Shown here piece after piece: positions 57,019 through 64,000 of a stretch of 64,000 nucleotides of DNA. The DNA is from Cohnella ginsengisoli (GTDB lineage: Bacteria > Bacillota > Bacilli > Paenibacillales > Paenibacillaceae). The translations under genes were made by a program, and so were the position numbers. The stretch lies in assembly GCF_029525555.1 (NCBI RefSeq), contig NZ_JAPDHZ010000003.1:124001-188000 (forward strand), given 5' to 3'. Under the pieces are notes generated by a model that saw only the letters and a list, made by a program, of their open reading frames with translations, searched no databases and was not told the DNA's origin. Positions within the stretch are counted from its first letter, which is position 1. Each line of letters starts with the position of its first letter.

Positions 57019-58002
57019 ATGAGCATGCGTAAACGTCCGATAATCGGCATCGATCAACCCTGCTCGGTCATCGTCATGGGCGGCGTTCCTCTCGGGACGC
57101 GGCTGGACGAGCGGCAGTCCATGCGGCTGCTGGATCTCTATGCGGATGCCGGAGGCAACATGGTCGATACGGCCGAAGTATACGGCAGCTGGGTGCCGGG
57201 CAAGGCGAACGCGAGCGAGCTCGTGATCGGCAAATGGATGAAGTCGCGCGGCAACAGAAGCCGCATGATCGTGACGACGAAGGGCGGGCATCCGGATCTG
57301 GGAGCGATGAACGTCTCCAGACTTCAAGCGGCCGACATCAGAGCCGACGCCGAAGGCAGCCTGCGCCGGCTGCAGGTCGACGCGATCGACCTGTACTGGC
57401 TGCACCGCGACGACCGGTCGATCCCGGTCGCCGAGCTTCTCGGCTCGCTCGGCAGGCTGGTCGAAGAAGGCATCATCAGGAGCTTCGGCTGCTCCAATTG
57501 GGAGACGGACCGGATCGCGGAGGCGAATCGCTTGTCGGCGGAGCAAGGCTTGCCGCCGCTGGCCGCCAATCAGGCATGGTGGAGCCTCGCAAGCCTGGAT
57601 AAGGCGCATATCGAGGATCAGACCGTCGTCGTGCTGGACGAGGCGATGTACCGTTATCATGCGGAGACGAGCCTGCCGCTCTTCGCCTACTCGTCGCTGG
57701 CCAAGGGCTTGTTCGCCAAGATGGAAACCGCCGCCCGGGCGGGGACCGCTTATGAGGCGCCGCCCTTGTACAGTCTTCCGGCGAATAAGCGCCGGTTCGA
57801 GCAAGCGAGGCTTATCGCCTCGGATCGGGGCGTATCGATCTCGCAGGTCGCCCTTTCCTATATCGTCTCGCGCCGCCTTCCCGCCTTTGCCGTCGTAGGC
57901 GCGACGGACGAATCGCAGCTCGCGGATAGCCTCGGCGCAGGCGACTTGACGCTTCGCGAAGAGGAGCTTGCCCTGCTCGATAACGGCCAGTTTTCCGGAT
58001 AA
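57019..58002 (+). CDS. Aldo/keto reductase
   Basis: A 327-residue TIM-barrel NADPH oxidoreductase. The catalytic set is visible: D in NMVDTAEVYGSW with Y, K in IVTTKGGHPD, and H in IDLYWLHRDD. The C-terminal cofactor segment reads GVSISQVALSYIVSRRLPAFAVVGATDESQL. AKRs act on many sugar aldehydes and ketones, so the substrate is open; a role with galactonate or rhamnose metabolites would fit the neighbourhood. AGGAGG precedes the ATG by 11 bases and a strong terminator follows. Confidence 0.9.
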   Translation: MSMRKRPIIGIDQPCSVIVMGGVPLGTRLDERQSMRLLDLYADAGGNMVDTAEVYGSWVPGKANASELVIGKWMKSRGNRSRMIVTTKGGHPDLGAMNVSRLQAADIRADAEGSLRRLQVDAIDLYWLHRDDRSIPVAELLGSLGRLVEEGIIRSFGCSNWETDRIAEANRLSAEQGLPPLAANQAWWSLASLDKAHIEDQTVVVLDEAMYRYHAETSLPLFAYSSLAKGLFAKMETAARAGTAYEAPPLYSLPANKRRFEQARLIASDRGVSISQVALSYIVSRRLPAFAVVGATDESQLADSLGAGDLTLREEELALLDNGQFSG

Positions 58003-58005
58003 ATC

Positions 58006-58046
58006 AAGCCGAGCCTCTTTGTAAGTGGCTCGGCTTGTCATTTTCG
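58006..58046 (+). terminator. Terminator of the aldo/keto reductase gene
   Basis: AAGCCGAGCC pairs perfectly with GGCTCGGCTT around TCTTTGTAAGT, followed by GTCATTTTC. It starts four bases after the stop codon. Confidence 0.85.
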
Positions 58047-58097
58047 CGGCTGTTGTCACCTTATCGCGCCCAGGCAATATGCTGTAGCAAAAGGAAG

Positions 58098-58592
58098 ATG
58101 CTCCATTATTCGTCTTTGATCGTATTTTTTGAACAAGAACCGGACGAAAAGGATGTTCTGGCCTACGAGGCGAAATTCTGGGACTTGTTAAGCGAAGCCA
58201 GCGGCATGGACCATGCGGCATGGCCGGCGGACATTCCCGAGGACACGGACAGCCGACGTGGGAGTACTGCTTCGACAACGAAAGGTACTTCGTCTATTGT
58301 GCGACGCCGGCGCACCGATCCCGACAAAGCCGCCATTTCCCGTTTTTCATGCTTGCCTTGAAGCCCCGCTGGGTATTGGATCGCTGGCACGCGCATCCTG
58401 CACGCGCGGCCGCTACGATTCCGTTCATCCGCGCCCGCTTGGCCGCCTACGACGAAGCGCCGGCGCATCCCGAACTGAAGCCTTACGGCTCGCAGGGGGA
58501 ATCTCGAGTACAAGCATTTTTTGCGGGACAACGACACGGCGTTGGCGGGCTGTCCTTTTCGCCGGGGGATCAAGAAAGAGAATGCGGAGTAG
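58098..58592 (+). pseudogene. N-terminally truncated YqcI/YcgG-like gene with two frame breaks
   Basis: The pieces YSSLIVFFEQEPDEKDVLAYE, TWEYCFDNERYFVYCATPAHRSRQSRH, LALKPRWVLDRW and the final NLEYKHFLRDNDTALAGCPFRRG together match the YqcI/YcgG family, which has a conserved W-E-F-C-F and P-A-H-x-x-R pattern. About 60-70 residues at the front are absent. One frame break lies near 58252 (a base missing) and one at the five-G run 58495-58499 (a base extra). Function of the family is not established. The loss of the N-terminus suggests a dead gene. Confidence 0.65.
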
Positions 58593-58667
58593 AAGCGTTA
58601 GCCGCTCCTGTCCGCATGAACGGGAATCTGCGACGATCGGTCGGCCGTCCGTGCCCGCTGTCCCTCC

Positions 58668-60161
58668 CTATTCCTCGAGCTCGACGGCAAGCGCATGAAC
58701 GTACGGCGTCGGCCGCCGGTCGGGCAGGCGCACGATCAACGCTCCGTAAGGCTGTTCAAACGGGACTTCCCCGGCGCCGAGCAGCTTGACCGACTTGACC
58801 CGCTCGGCTTCCGTCAGCGTGCGAATCATCGCGATTCCGTCTGCCGGCCAGCGCATCTGGAAGGCATAGAGCATGTTGCCGCGCCGCGTAAACCGGAAAT
58901 CCGCCGGCGTCCAATCGACTGCATCTTCCTTGAAGTGGTCGATCACGACGCTTGAAGGCCCCTCGCCGAATACGCGAAACGGGCGCGTTCCATAGACGGC
59001 CTCCTCGTTGATGCTTCTCCAGGCGGCCATTTCCCGCAGTAGATGGGTGCACTCGTCGTCCAACGTGCCGTCCGGCTTCTGCGGAATGTTCAGCAGCAGG
59101 TTGCCGTTTTTGGAGACGATGTCCACCAAAATCTCAATGACGTGCGCCGGCGTCTTATACACCGCGCGCACGTCATAGAACCATCCGCCCACGCAGGTGT
59201 CCGTCTGCCAGGGCTCGGGCTTGATGTCGCTCTCCTGGCTGCGTTCGATATCCAGAATGCCGATGGAATTGACGCTCTGCCGCCGATCCTTCTGATTGTA
59301 TACCGCCTGGTTAACCCCGCCGTGCAGGCTTGCGCTCTTATTGTACAAGTAGGCGATCGCCTCCAGCCCGGCTTCGAACGCGACCGCCTCGTCCGACTCC
59401 GTCGCGCTCTCCTCGATTCTCCCGAAGGGCAGGGCGCCGTCGGAGTAGAGCAGATCCGGCTCATATTGATCGATGAGCTCTTTCATGACCGCCAGCCAAT
59501 GCCGGTGCCAGCTTTCGTTCGTCGTATACCAGGGCTCCAGGTCCCACATGCCTTTGTTCGGGTCGTAGTGCTCTCTATTGGGCAAGTACAAATCTTCGTA
59601 AGCCGGGTCGTTGCCATCATAAGGAACATTGGCATACTGCCCCGTTTTATCGCTGCCTTTGTTCGGCGCAAACCAGCTGAAGGTCGCCCCCATGTGCTCG
59701 GTCAGACCGAAAGGCAAGCCCTTCTTCAAAGCCGCGGCTCTCCACAGGGCTACGATGTCCTTCTTCGGTCCCACCTGCGCCGCATTCCACTTATGCAATT
59801 TGGAGTCGTAATTAAAGAAGTTGTCATGGTGCATCGCCTGCGCGACGAAGTACTTGGCGCCCGCTTCCGCATACAGCTCCATCAAGGCGTCGGGATCGAA
59901 CTTCTCGGCCTTCCAGCGCTGAACGATATCCTTGTAGCCGAATCCGGACGGATGTCCGTACACGCGGGCGTGGTGGCGATATTGGTCCGTATTTTCGATA
60001 TACATATTACGGGCGTACCAGTCGCCGAACATCGGGACGGACTGCGGGCCCCAATGGGACCAAATGCCAAGCTTCGCATCCCTGAACCATGCCGGACACG
60101 CGAAGGTCCTTAAAGAATCGAACGTCGGTTTGAACGGTCCGTTTTCCAAATCAGCTTTCAA
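58668..60161 (-). CDS. Alpha-L-fucosidase, glycoside hydrolase family 29
   Basis: A 497-residue retaining fucosidase. Motifs are FRDAKLGIWSHWGPQSVPMFGDWYARNMY, AKYFVAQAMHHDNFFNYDSK, and YEPDLLYSDGALPFGRIEE, in which the aspartate is the nucleophile. The end MIRTLTEAERVKSVKLLGAGEVPFEQPYGALIV is a C-terminal beta-sandwich. I chose a TTG start at 60161 since GGAGGTG lies eight bases before it; the GTG three codons earlier overlaps that site. No signal peptide is present. It is divergent from an AraC gene with two pairs of spaced direct repeats between them. Confidence 0.93.
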   Translation of the reverse strand: MKADLENGPFKPTFDSLRTFACPAWFRDAKLGIWSHWGPQSVPMFGDWYARNMYIENTDQYRHHARVYGHPSGFGYKDIVQRWKAEKFDPDALMELYAEAGAKYFVAQAMHHDNFFNYDSKLHKWNAAQVGPKKDIVALWRAAALKKGLPFGLTEHMGATFSWFAPNKGSDKTGQYANVPYDGNDPAYEDLYLPNREHYDPNKGMWDLEPWYTTNESWHRHWLAVMKELIDQYEPDLLYSDGALPFGRIEESATESDEAVAFEAGLEAIAYLYNKSASLHGGVNQAVYNQKDRRQSVNSIGILDIERSQESDIKPEPWQTDTCVGGWFYDVRAVYKTPAHVIEILVDIVSKNGNLLLNIPQKPDGTLDDECTHLLREMAAWRSINEEAVYGTRPFRVFGEGPSSVVIDHFKEDAVDWTPADFRFTRRGNMLYAFQMRWPADGIAMIRTLTEAERVKSVKLLGAGEVPFEQPYGALIVRLPDRRPTPYVHALAVELEE

Positions 60162-60191
60162 CGCAAGCACCTCCGGTTATCGATTCCTATT

Positions 60192-60297
60192 GAGACAGTC
60201 CCGCTTCAAATGGAGACAGACCCATGGTAGCACCGGTATGCTATCCTGAAGAAGATACAAACCTAACCATTGCTTGTATAAAACTAACCATCCTTGC
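60192..60297. promoter_or_regulatory. Two pairs of 21-bp spaced direct repeats between fucosidase and AraC genes
   Basis: GAGACAGTCCC at 60192 recurs as GAGACAGACCC at 60213. CTAACCAT at 60263 recurs at 60284, with similar bases following. Both pairs are exactly 21 bases apart, two turns of DNA, as expected for tandem AraC-type half sites. The 147-base gap is otherwise featureless. Confidence 0.65.
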
Positions 60298-60308
60298 AGG
60301 TGAATGAT

Positions 60309-61209
60309 ATGAATAACCAGCTCTCTCGCAAACGGCTTTTACAGATGTACCTGTCCAATTTGCAAGTCAACGTAACCGCGTTAGGGTTTAATCCCGTCTG
60401 GTCCGATTGGCGCGGCATCGATTATACGCCCGACTATAACAAGTTTTATTTCATTACGGACGGAGAAGGGTGGCTGAAGATCGGCGACCGGGAGCTCTAC
60501 CCGAAGCCAGGCCAGCTCGCTCTCATGCCTGAAGGCGTCCGACAATCGTACTCGGCCATTAACGACAAGCCGTACACGAAATTCTGGTGCCACTTTACGG
60601 CGAAAATCGGAACGATCAACTTGTTCGACCTGATTCGTCTCCCCCTGGATGATCGACGTGCGGGAGGATGACGGCCTGCCTGCCGATCTGTTCAAAGAGA
60701 TGCTCCGGCTCCAACGGGCCGATACACTGTCCTCGTCGCTGCATGTGAACGCCTGTCTGCTGCGGCTCATCGGATACTTTCTCGACCGCTCCGAGCCCAT
60801 CGACATCCAGCTCGCGCACGCCGAAACCTCCGACCTCCTCCGCGCCGTGCTAACCTACATCGACGATCATTTTCAGCGGAACATCACGGTCCAGGAGCTG
60901 GCGGATTTGACGCATATGCATCCCAATTCCTTTATTCGCCTCTTCAAAAAGCACTTCGGCACGACGCCGATCCAATACGTCAACCGCAAACGAATCGACA
61001 GCGTGAAGCGGCTGCTCACCTCTACCGATCTCACGCTGTCCGAGATCGGCGAACGGACGGGCATTCCCGATACTTCCTATTTGTCCAAGCTGTTCAAATC
61101 GGCGACCGGTCTGTCTCCGACGCATTATAAATTGCTGGCCAGCCGTGAACCGGCGCCGCGCGCTGCGCGCAAGAAAAAGCCGTCCAAGGTCGACGATACG
61201 ACGATGTGA
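60309..61209 (+). CDS. AraC family regulator of the fucosidase locus (frameshifted)
   Basis: A 299-residue AraC regulator after repair. The cupin-like domain has DYNKFYFITDGEGWLKIGDRELYPKPGQLALMPEGVRQSY. The frame breaks at the five-C run 60641-60645; removing one base gives LPWMIDVREDDGLPADLFKEM. The double HTH reads NITVQELADLTHMHPNSFIRLFKK and LTLSEIGERTGIPDTSYLSKLFK. The start at 60309 has AGGTGA five bases before it. Divergence from GH29 and the repeats between them suggest that it activates the fucosidase gene. The two GH43 genes end convergently with it. Confidence 0.9.
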
Positions 61210-61236
61210 CGGCTCCTCGAATGTCTTGCGGCGAGG

Positions 61237-62236
61237 TCAGACGATATTTTCTTTTTTCAGGGTAAGGATCGATCGTCCGGATCGTTCCGTCCTCGTCGTA
61301 GCGCAGCTCGGCATACTTGACGCAGCGCTTGTGATTGACGCCGCCAGACAGGGAGCTGTCGTGGTAGAAAAGATACCACTTGTCCTGAAACCGGACGATA
61401 GAGTGATGAGTCGTCCAGCCGATAACGGGCGTCAGGATAATCCCCTTGAAGGTGTAGGGTCCGAGCGGATCGCGGCTGACGGCATAGACCAGCTTGTGCG
61501 TCGTCCCGGTCGAGTAAGACAGGTAATACAAGCCATTATGCTTGTGTACCCACGGTCCCTCGAAGTAGCGCCGGTCTTCGTCGCCCGCGAGGATCGGGCT
61601 ACCGTCTTCGTCTAGGATCGCGACCTCCCGCGGCGTACCTTGGAGCGACAGCATATCTTCGCTCAGCAATGCGACGCGCGGCCCGAGCGCCGGAGCGTCG
61701 GGCGCGAGCGCTTGCGGATCCGGCCGGAATTCGCCGGTCCGCCACTTCTCCAGCTGGCCGCCCCACAGCCCCCCGAAGTACATATAGCTGCGGCCGTCAT
61801 CGTCGACGAGCACCGCCGGATCGATGCTGAAGCTGCCCTCCATATAGTTCGGCTGCGCCTGGAAGGGCCCTTCCGGGGATGCGCCTGTCGCCACGCCGAT
61901 CCGGAAAATCCCCTCTTGGTCGCGTGCCGGGAAGAAGAGATAATACATGCCGTTCTTGTACGCGGCATCCGGCGCCCACATCTGCTTGGACGCCCACGGA
62001 ACGTCCCGAATATGCAGCGCTTCGCCGTGATCGACGACCGGCGAATCGAAGTTGTCCAAGGACAGGACGTGGTAATCCTCCATCCGGTATTGGTCGCCGT
62101 TGTCGTTGCTCTCGCCGTCATGGTCGAGATCGTGCGAAGGGTAAACATAGATACGCCCGTTGAATACGTGCGCGGACGGATCCGCCGTGTAAATATGGGT
62201 CACGAGCGGTTGATTCGGCTTCGGAGCCTGGTTCAT
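61237..62236 (-). CDS. Glycoside hydrolase family 43 (332 aa, frame break at 3' end)
   Basis: A compact GH43 propeller. The base aspartate lies in YTADPSAHVFNGRIYVYPSHD, the pKa-modulating aspartate in MWAPDAAYKNGMYYLFFPA, and the acid glutamate in RYFEGPWVHKHNGLYYLSYS. Relatives are arabinofuranosidases or xylosidases. As sequenced the frame runs on through a tail of foreign character; removing one base from the six-T run 61252-61257 of the plus strand gives the normal ending TIRTIDPYPEKENIV at 61237. The start at 62236 is seven bases after the upstream GH43 gene, so both are co-expressed. Confidence 0.9.
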
Positions 62237-62243
62237 TCGAGGT

Positions 62244-63773
62244 TCACTCCATTTCATGGATAGGTCCGCCCTTGGCATAGCGGAAATAATCGAAGTCCGC
62301 GAAGCCGCCGCGCTGGCGGGTCGCATAGTTGAACAAGCCGATCCGGTAGCCCATGAAGTGATCCAGCGTATACTTCATCTTCAGGGGACGGCCGATGGTC
62401 TTCCACCCTTCGCCTTCGGCTGCATAAGCAAAGACTGCCGTATCCGCGCTCTCCCTGAAGTCAAAATCGATCTTCAAACGGATGACCTCGCAGGCGAACG
62501 GCAAGCTTTCGACGATCTCCTCGCTTCCGTCTTCTCCCCGCATGCACATCGCGACGCGCCGCTCCCCGCTCTCGCCGGCCCAAATGCCGACGGTGCCGAA
62601 GCCGCTCTGCAGCGCGGCCAGGCCGGCGCGATCGCCCGGCTTCATCCCGGTCGCGTCCAGCACCGTCTCCCCGGCGCAGGTCGGACCTTCCGTCCGCTGC
62701 GTCAGCGTATTGCGGGCCCGCTCGATCCGGTCGGCGATCGGTCCCGTCGCCAGCCGCAGCCAGCCCGGGCGCTCGGTCACCGACCAGAGACTGTCGTCCG
62801 GGTTATGGTTCCACTGCCAGTTCAGCGCGAGCTTGTTGTCCGTATAATCGAATTCGTCGCCGATCACGAGCGGCTTGGGCGCGGAGTCCGGCAGCGGCAC
62901 CTCGAACGTCTTGGGTACCTGGCCAGCCTCGCCGAACACCGGCCAGTCGTCCTCCCAGCGCATCGGCACGACGCATGGAAGCCGGCCGACGGCGTCGCGG
63001 TCCTGGAACAGCGCCGCGTACCAATCGCCTGCCGGCGTATCGACGATGCCGCCTTGGGCGACGCCGTTGTTGCGATAGCCCAGATCGTCGTCGAGCGCGA
63101 TGCGGCGCTCGTAGGGTCCGAGTAGCTCCCGCGATCGGTAGACAATCTGCCGCCGGCGCCGGTTGCCGACGCTCGGCCATTCGATGAAAAACAGATAATA
63201 GTAGCCGTTCAGTTTGTAAGCATGGCAGCCCTCGCAGCGCAGACCGATGCCGTCGCGCTCCGTCTCGAACAACAGCCGATCGATCCCGCCCTCCCGAAGG
63301 GCCGATGCATCGTCCGTCAACTCCTGGATGCGAATGTCGCCGTTGCCGTAGATGACGTATACGCGTCCGTCGTCGTCGAACAGCAGGCTCGGATCGTGAT
63401 GCAGCCCCTCGATGACGGAGCGCTCCCAGGGACCCTTCTCGATATTGGACGTCCTGTAAATGTAAAACCGGTTCATGTCGTTGCAGCTGAAGGCGACGTA
63501 GAACATGCCTTCACGGTACCGAAGGCTCGCGGCCCACGATCCGTTGCCGTATATGCCCTTGCCGTCGATCAGATTGTGGGCGTCATTGTCCTCCAGCTTG
63601 TCGAAAACGTAGCCCACGAGCTCCCAGTGCATCAGATTCTCTGACTTCATGATTGGACAGCCGGGCATCGAATGCATGCTGGTGCTGACCATATAGTAGA
63701 CGGAACCGACCCGGATGACGCTGACGTCCGGGACGTCGGCCCAGAGGATCGGATTGGCGACGGTTGTATGCAT
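62244..63773 (-). CDS. Glycoside hydrolase family 43 beta-xylosidase/arabinofuranosidase (509 aa)
   Basis: A two-domain GH43 enzyme. The propeller begins NPILWADVPDVSVIRVGSVYYM with the base aspartate, has EGLHHDPSLLFDDDGRVYVIYG and GCHAYKLNGYYYLFFIEWP with the acid region. From about residue 310 a jelly-roll domain (EFDYTDNKLALNWQWNHNPDDSLWS, GYRIGLFNYATRQRGGFADFDYFRY) matches the GH43 C2/XynB C-terminal beta-sandwich. This layout is usual for xylosidases and exo-arabinofuranosidases. No signal peptide. It heads the two-gene GH43 unit and follows the partial gene at the window end by 18 bases. Confidence 0.92.
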   Translation of the reverse strand: MHTTVANPILWADVPDVSVIRVGSVYYMVSTSMHSMPGCPIMKSENLMHWELVGYVFDKLEDNDAHNLIDGKGIYGNGSWAASLRYREGMFYVAFSCNDMNRFYIYRTSNIEKGPWERSVIEGLHHDPSLLFDDDGRVYVIYGNGDIRIQELTDDASALREGGIDRLLFETERDGIGLRCEGCHAYKLNGYYYLFFIEWPSVGNRRRRQIVYRSRELLGPYERRIALDDDLGYRNNGVAQGGIVDTPAGDWYAALFQDRDAVGRLPCVVPMRWEDDWPVFGEAGQVPKTFEVPLPDSAPKPLVIGDEFDYTDNKLALNWQWNHNPDDSLWSVTERPGWLRLATGPIADRIERARNTLTQRTEGPTCAGETVLDATGMKPGDRAGLAALQSGFGTVGIWAGESGERRVAMCMRGEDGSEEIVESLPFACEVIRLKIDFDFRESADTAVFAYAAEGEGWKTIGRPLKMKYTLDHFMGYRIGLFNYATRQRGGFADFDYFRYAKGGPIHEME

Positions 63774-63791
63774 AGCGATCTCCCTTCGTAT

Positions 63792-64000
63792 TTATGAATG
63801 GTTGGCCGTTGATCGCCCTTTCACTTTGAAGTAAATCTGGAACGGTTCATACCCGATATCCCGAATGCGTCTCATTGGAATCGCGGGGTCCTGATTGACC
63901 GTCTTGAAAAAGAATCGCCAGCTTCCCCACTCGCGCTCGTTTTCCATTTCGACCTCGGACGCGATGTCGTCCTTTTCGGCATGCAGAATCCGTTCAGTCT
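63792..64000 (-). CDS. Partial gene, C-terminal 68 residues, not identified
   Basis: The reverse strand is open from the window edge to a TAA at 63792. The tail reads ASEVEMENEREWGSWRFFFKT then VNQDPAIPMRRIRDIGYEPF and QIYFKVKGRSTANHS. I do not recognise it. It lies 18 bases upstream of a GH43 gene on the same strand, so it probably belongs to the same operon and may be another glycosidase or carbohydrate-handling protein. Confidence 0.5.
   Translation of the reverse strand, partial: TERILHAEKDDIASEVEMENEREWGSWRFFFKTVNQDPAIPMRRIRDIGYEPFQIYFKVKGRSTANHS

Overview
The window looks like chromosomal DNA of a high-GC, endospore-forming member of the Paenibacillaceae; Cohnella or a close relative is my best guess. 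Support comes from a GerPA/GerPF-type spore germination protein, YesM/YesN two-component pairs beside LplB/LplC/lipoprotein sugar importers, DUF4180 and DUF4367 proteins, and many AraC regulators paired with plant-glycan glycosidases. The genus is an inference from gene content. No rRNA, tRNA, CRISPR array, transposase or phage gene was found.

Layout. 1-10.7 kb, all minus strand: an exopolysaccharide locus. A DegS/DegU-like kinase and regulator precede a Wzz-like chain-length protein, a CpsD-type tyrosine kinase, GalU, a polyprenyl-phosphate sugar transferase, a polymerase and four glycosyltransferases. 11.4-19.8 kb: housekeeping and accessory genes (guanine deaminase, class I aldolase, DrrAB-like ABC exporter, Rrf2 regulator, VOC protein, spore protein, TetR-DUF4180-SUMF1 operon). 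20.1-27.6 kb: a membrane AraC regulator convergent with a solute-binding lipoprotein, LysR divergent from gdhA, and small hypotheticals.

27.6-44.2 kb, minus strand: a large glycan-utilisation cluster. In transcription order it holds lplB, lplC, a lipoprotein, an esterase, an uncharacterised probable glycosidase, GH43, a second lipoprotein, YesM, YesN and GH95 fucosidase. 44.4-64 kb: more glycan genes in smaller units (Gfo/Idh oxidoreductase with AraC, GH78 rhamnosidase with AraC, DgoD with FadR/GntR, GH29 fucosidase with AraC, two GH43 enzymes). ECF sigma/anti-sigma genes, a 72-bp palindromic repeat array and several broken genes lie between them. The set of fucosidases, rhamnosidase, GH43 enzymes and esterase points to decorated plant cell-wall polysaccharides such as pectin or hemicellulose side chains; the exact substrate is inferred.

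Two points govern how the annotation should be read. First, more than twenty genes are interrupted by an apparent single extra base in a mononucleotide run of 5-7, including conserved genes such as gdhA. I merged these halves into single CDS entries and think base-call or assembly error is the likely cause. Second, a smaller set of lesions (SUMF1, a solute-binding/glycosidase junction, a GH78 tail, a YqcI-like fragment, a DUF11 fragment) cannot be explained by homopolymer errors and look like real decay or misassembly. The most interesting regulatory signals are an identically spaced GATGCAC box at two promoters of the big cluster, and pairs of 21-22 bp-spaced direct repeats beside three AraC-linked loci.
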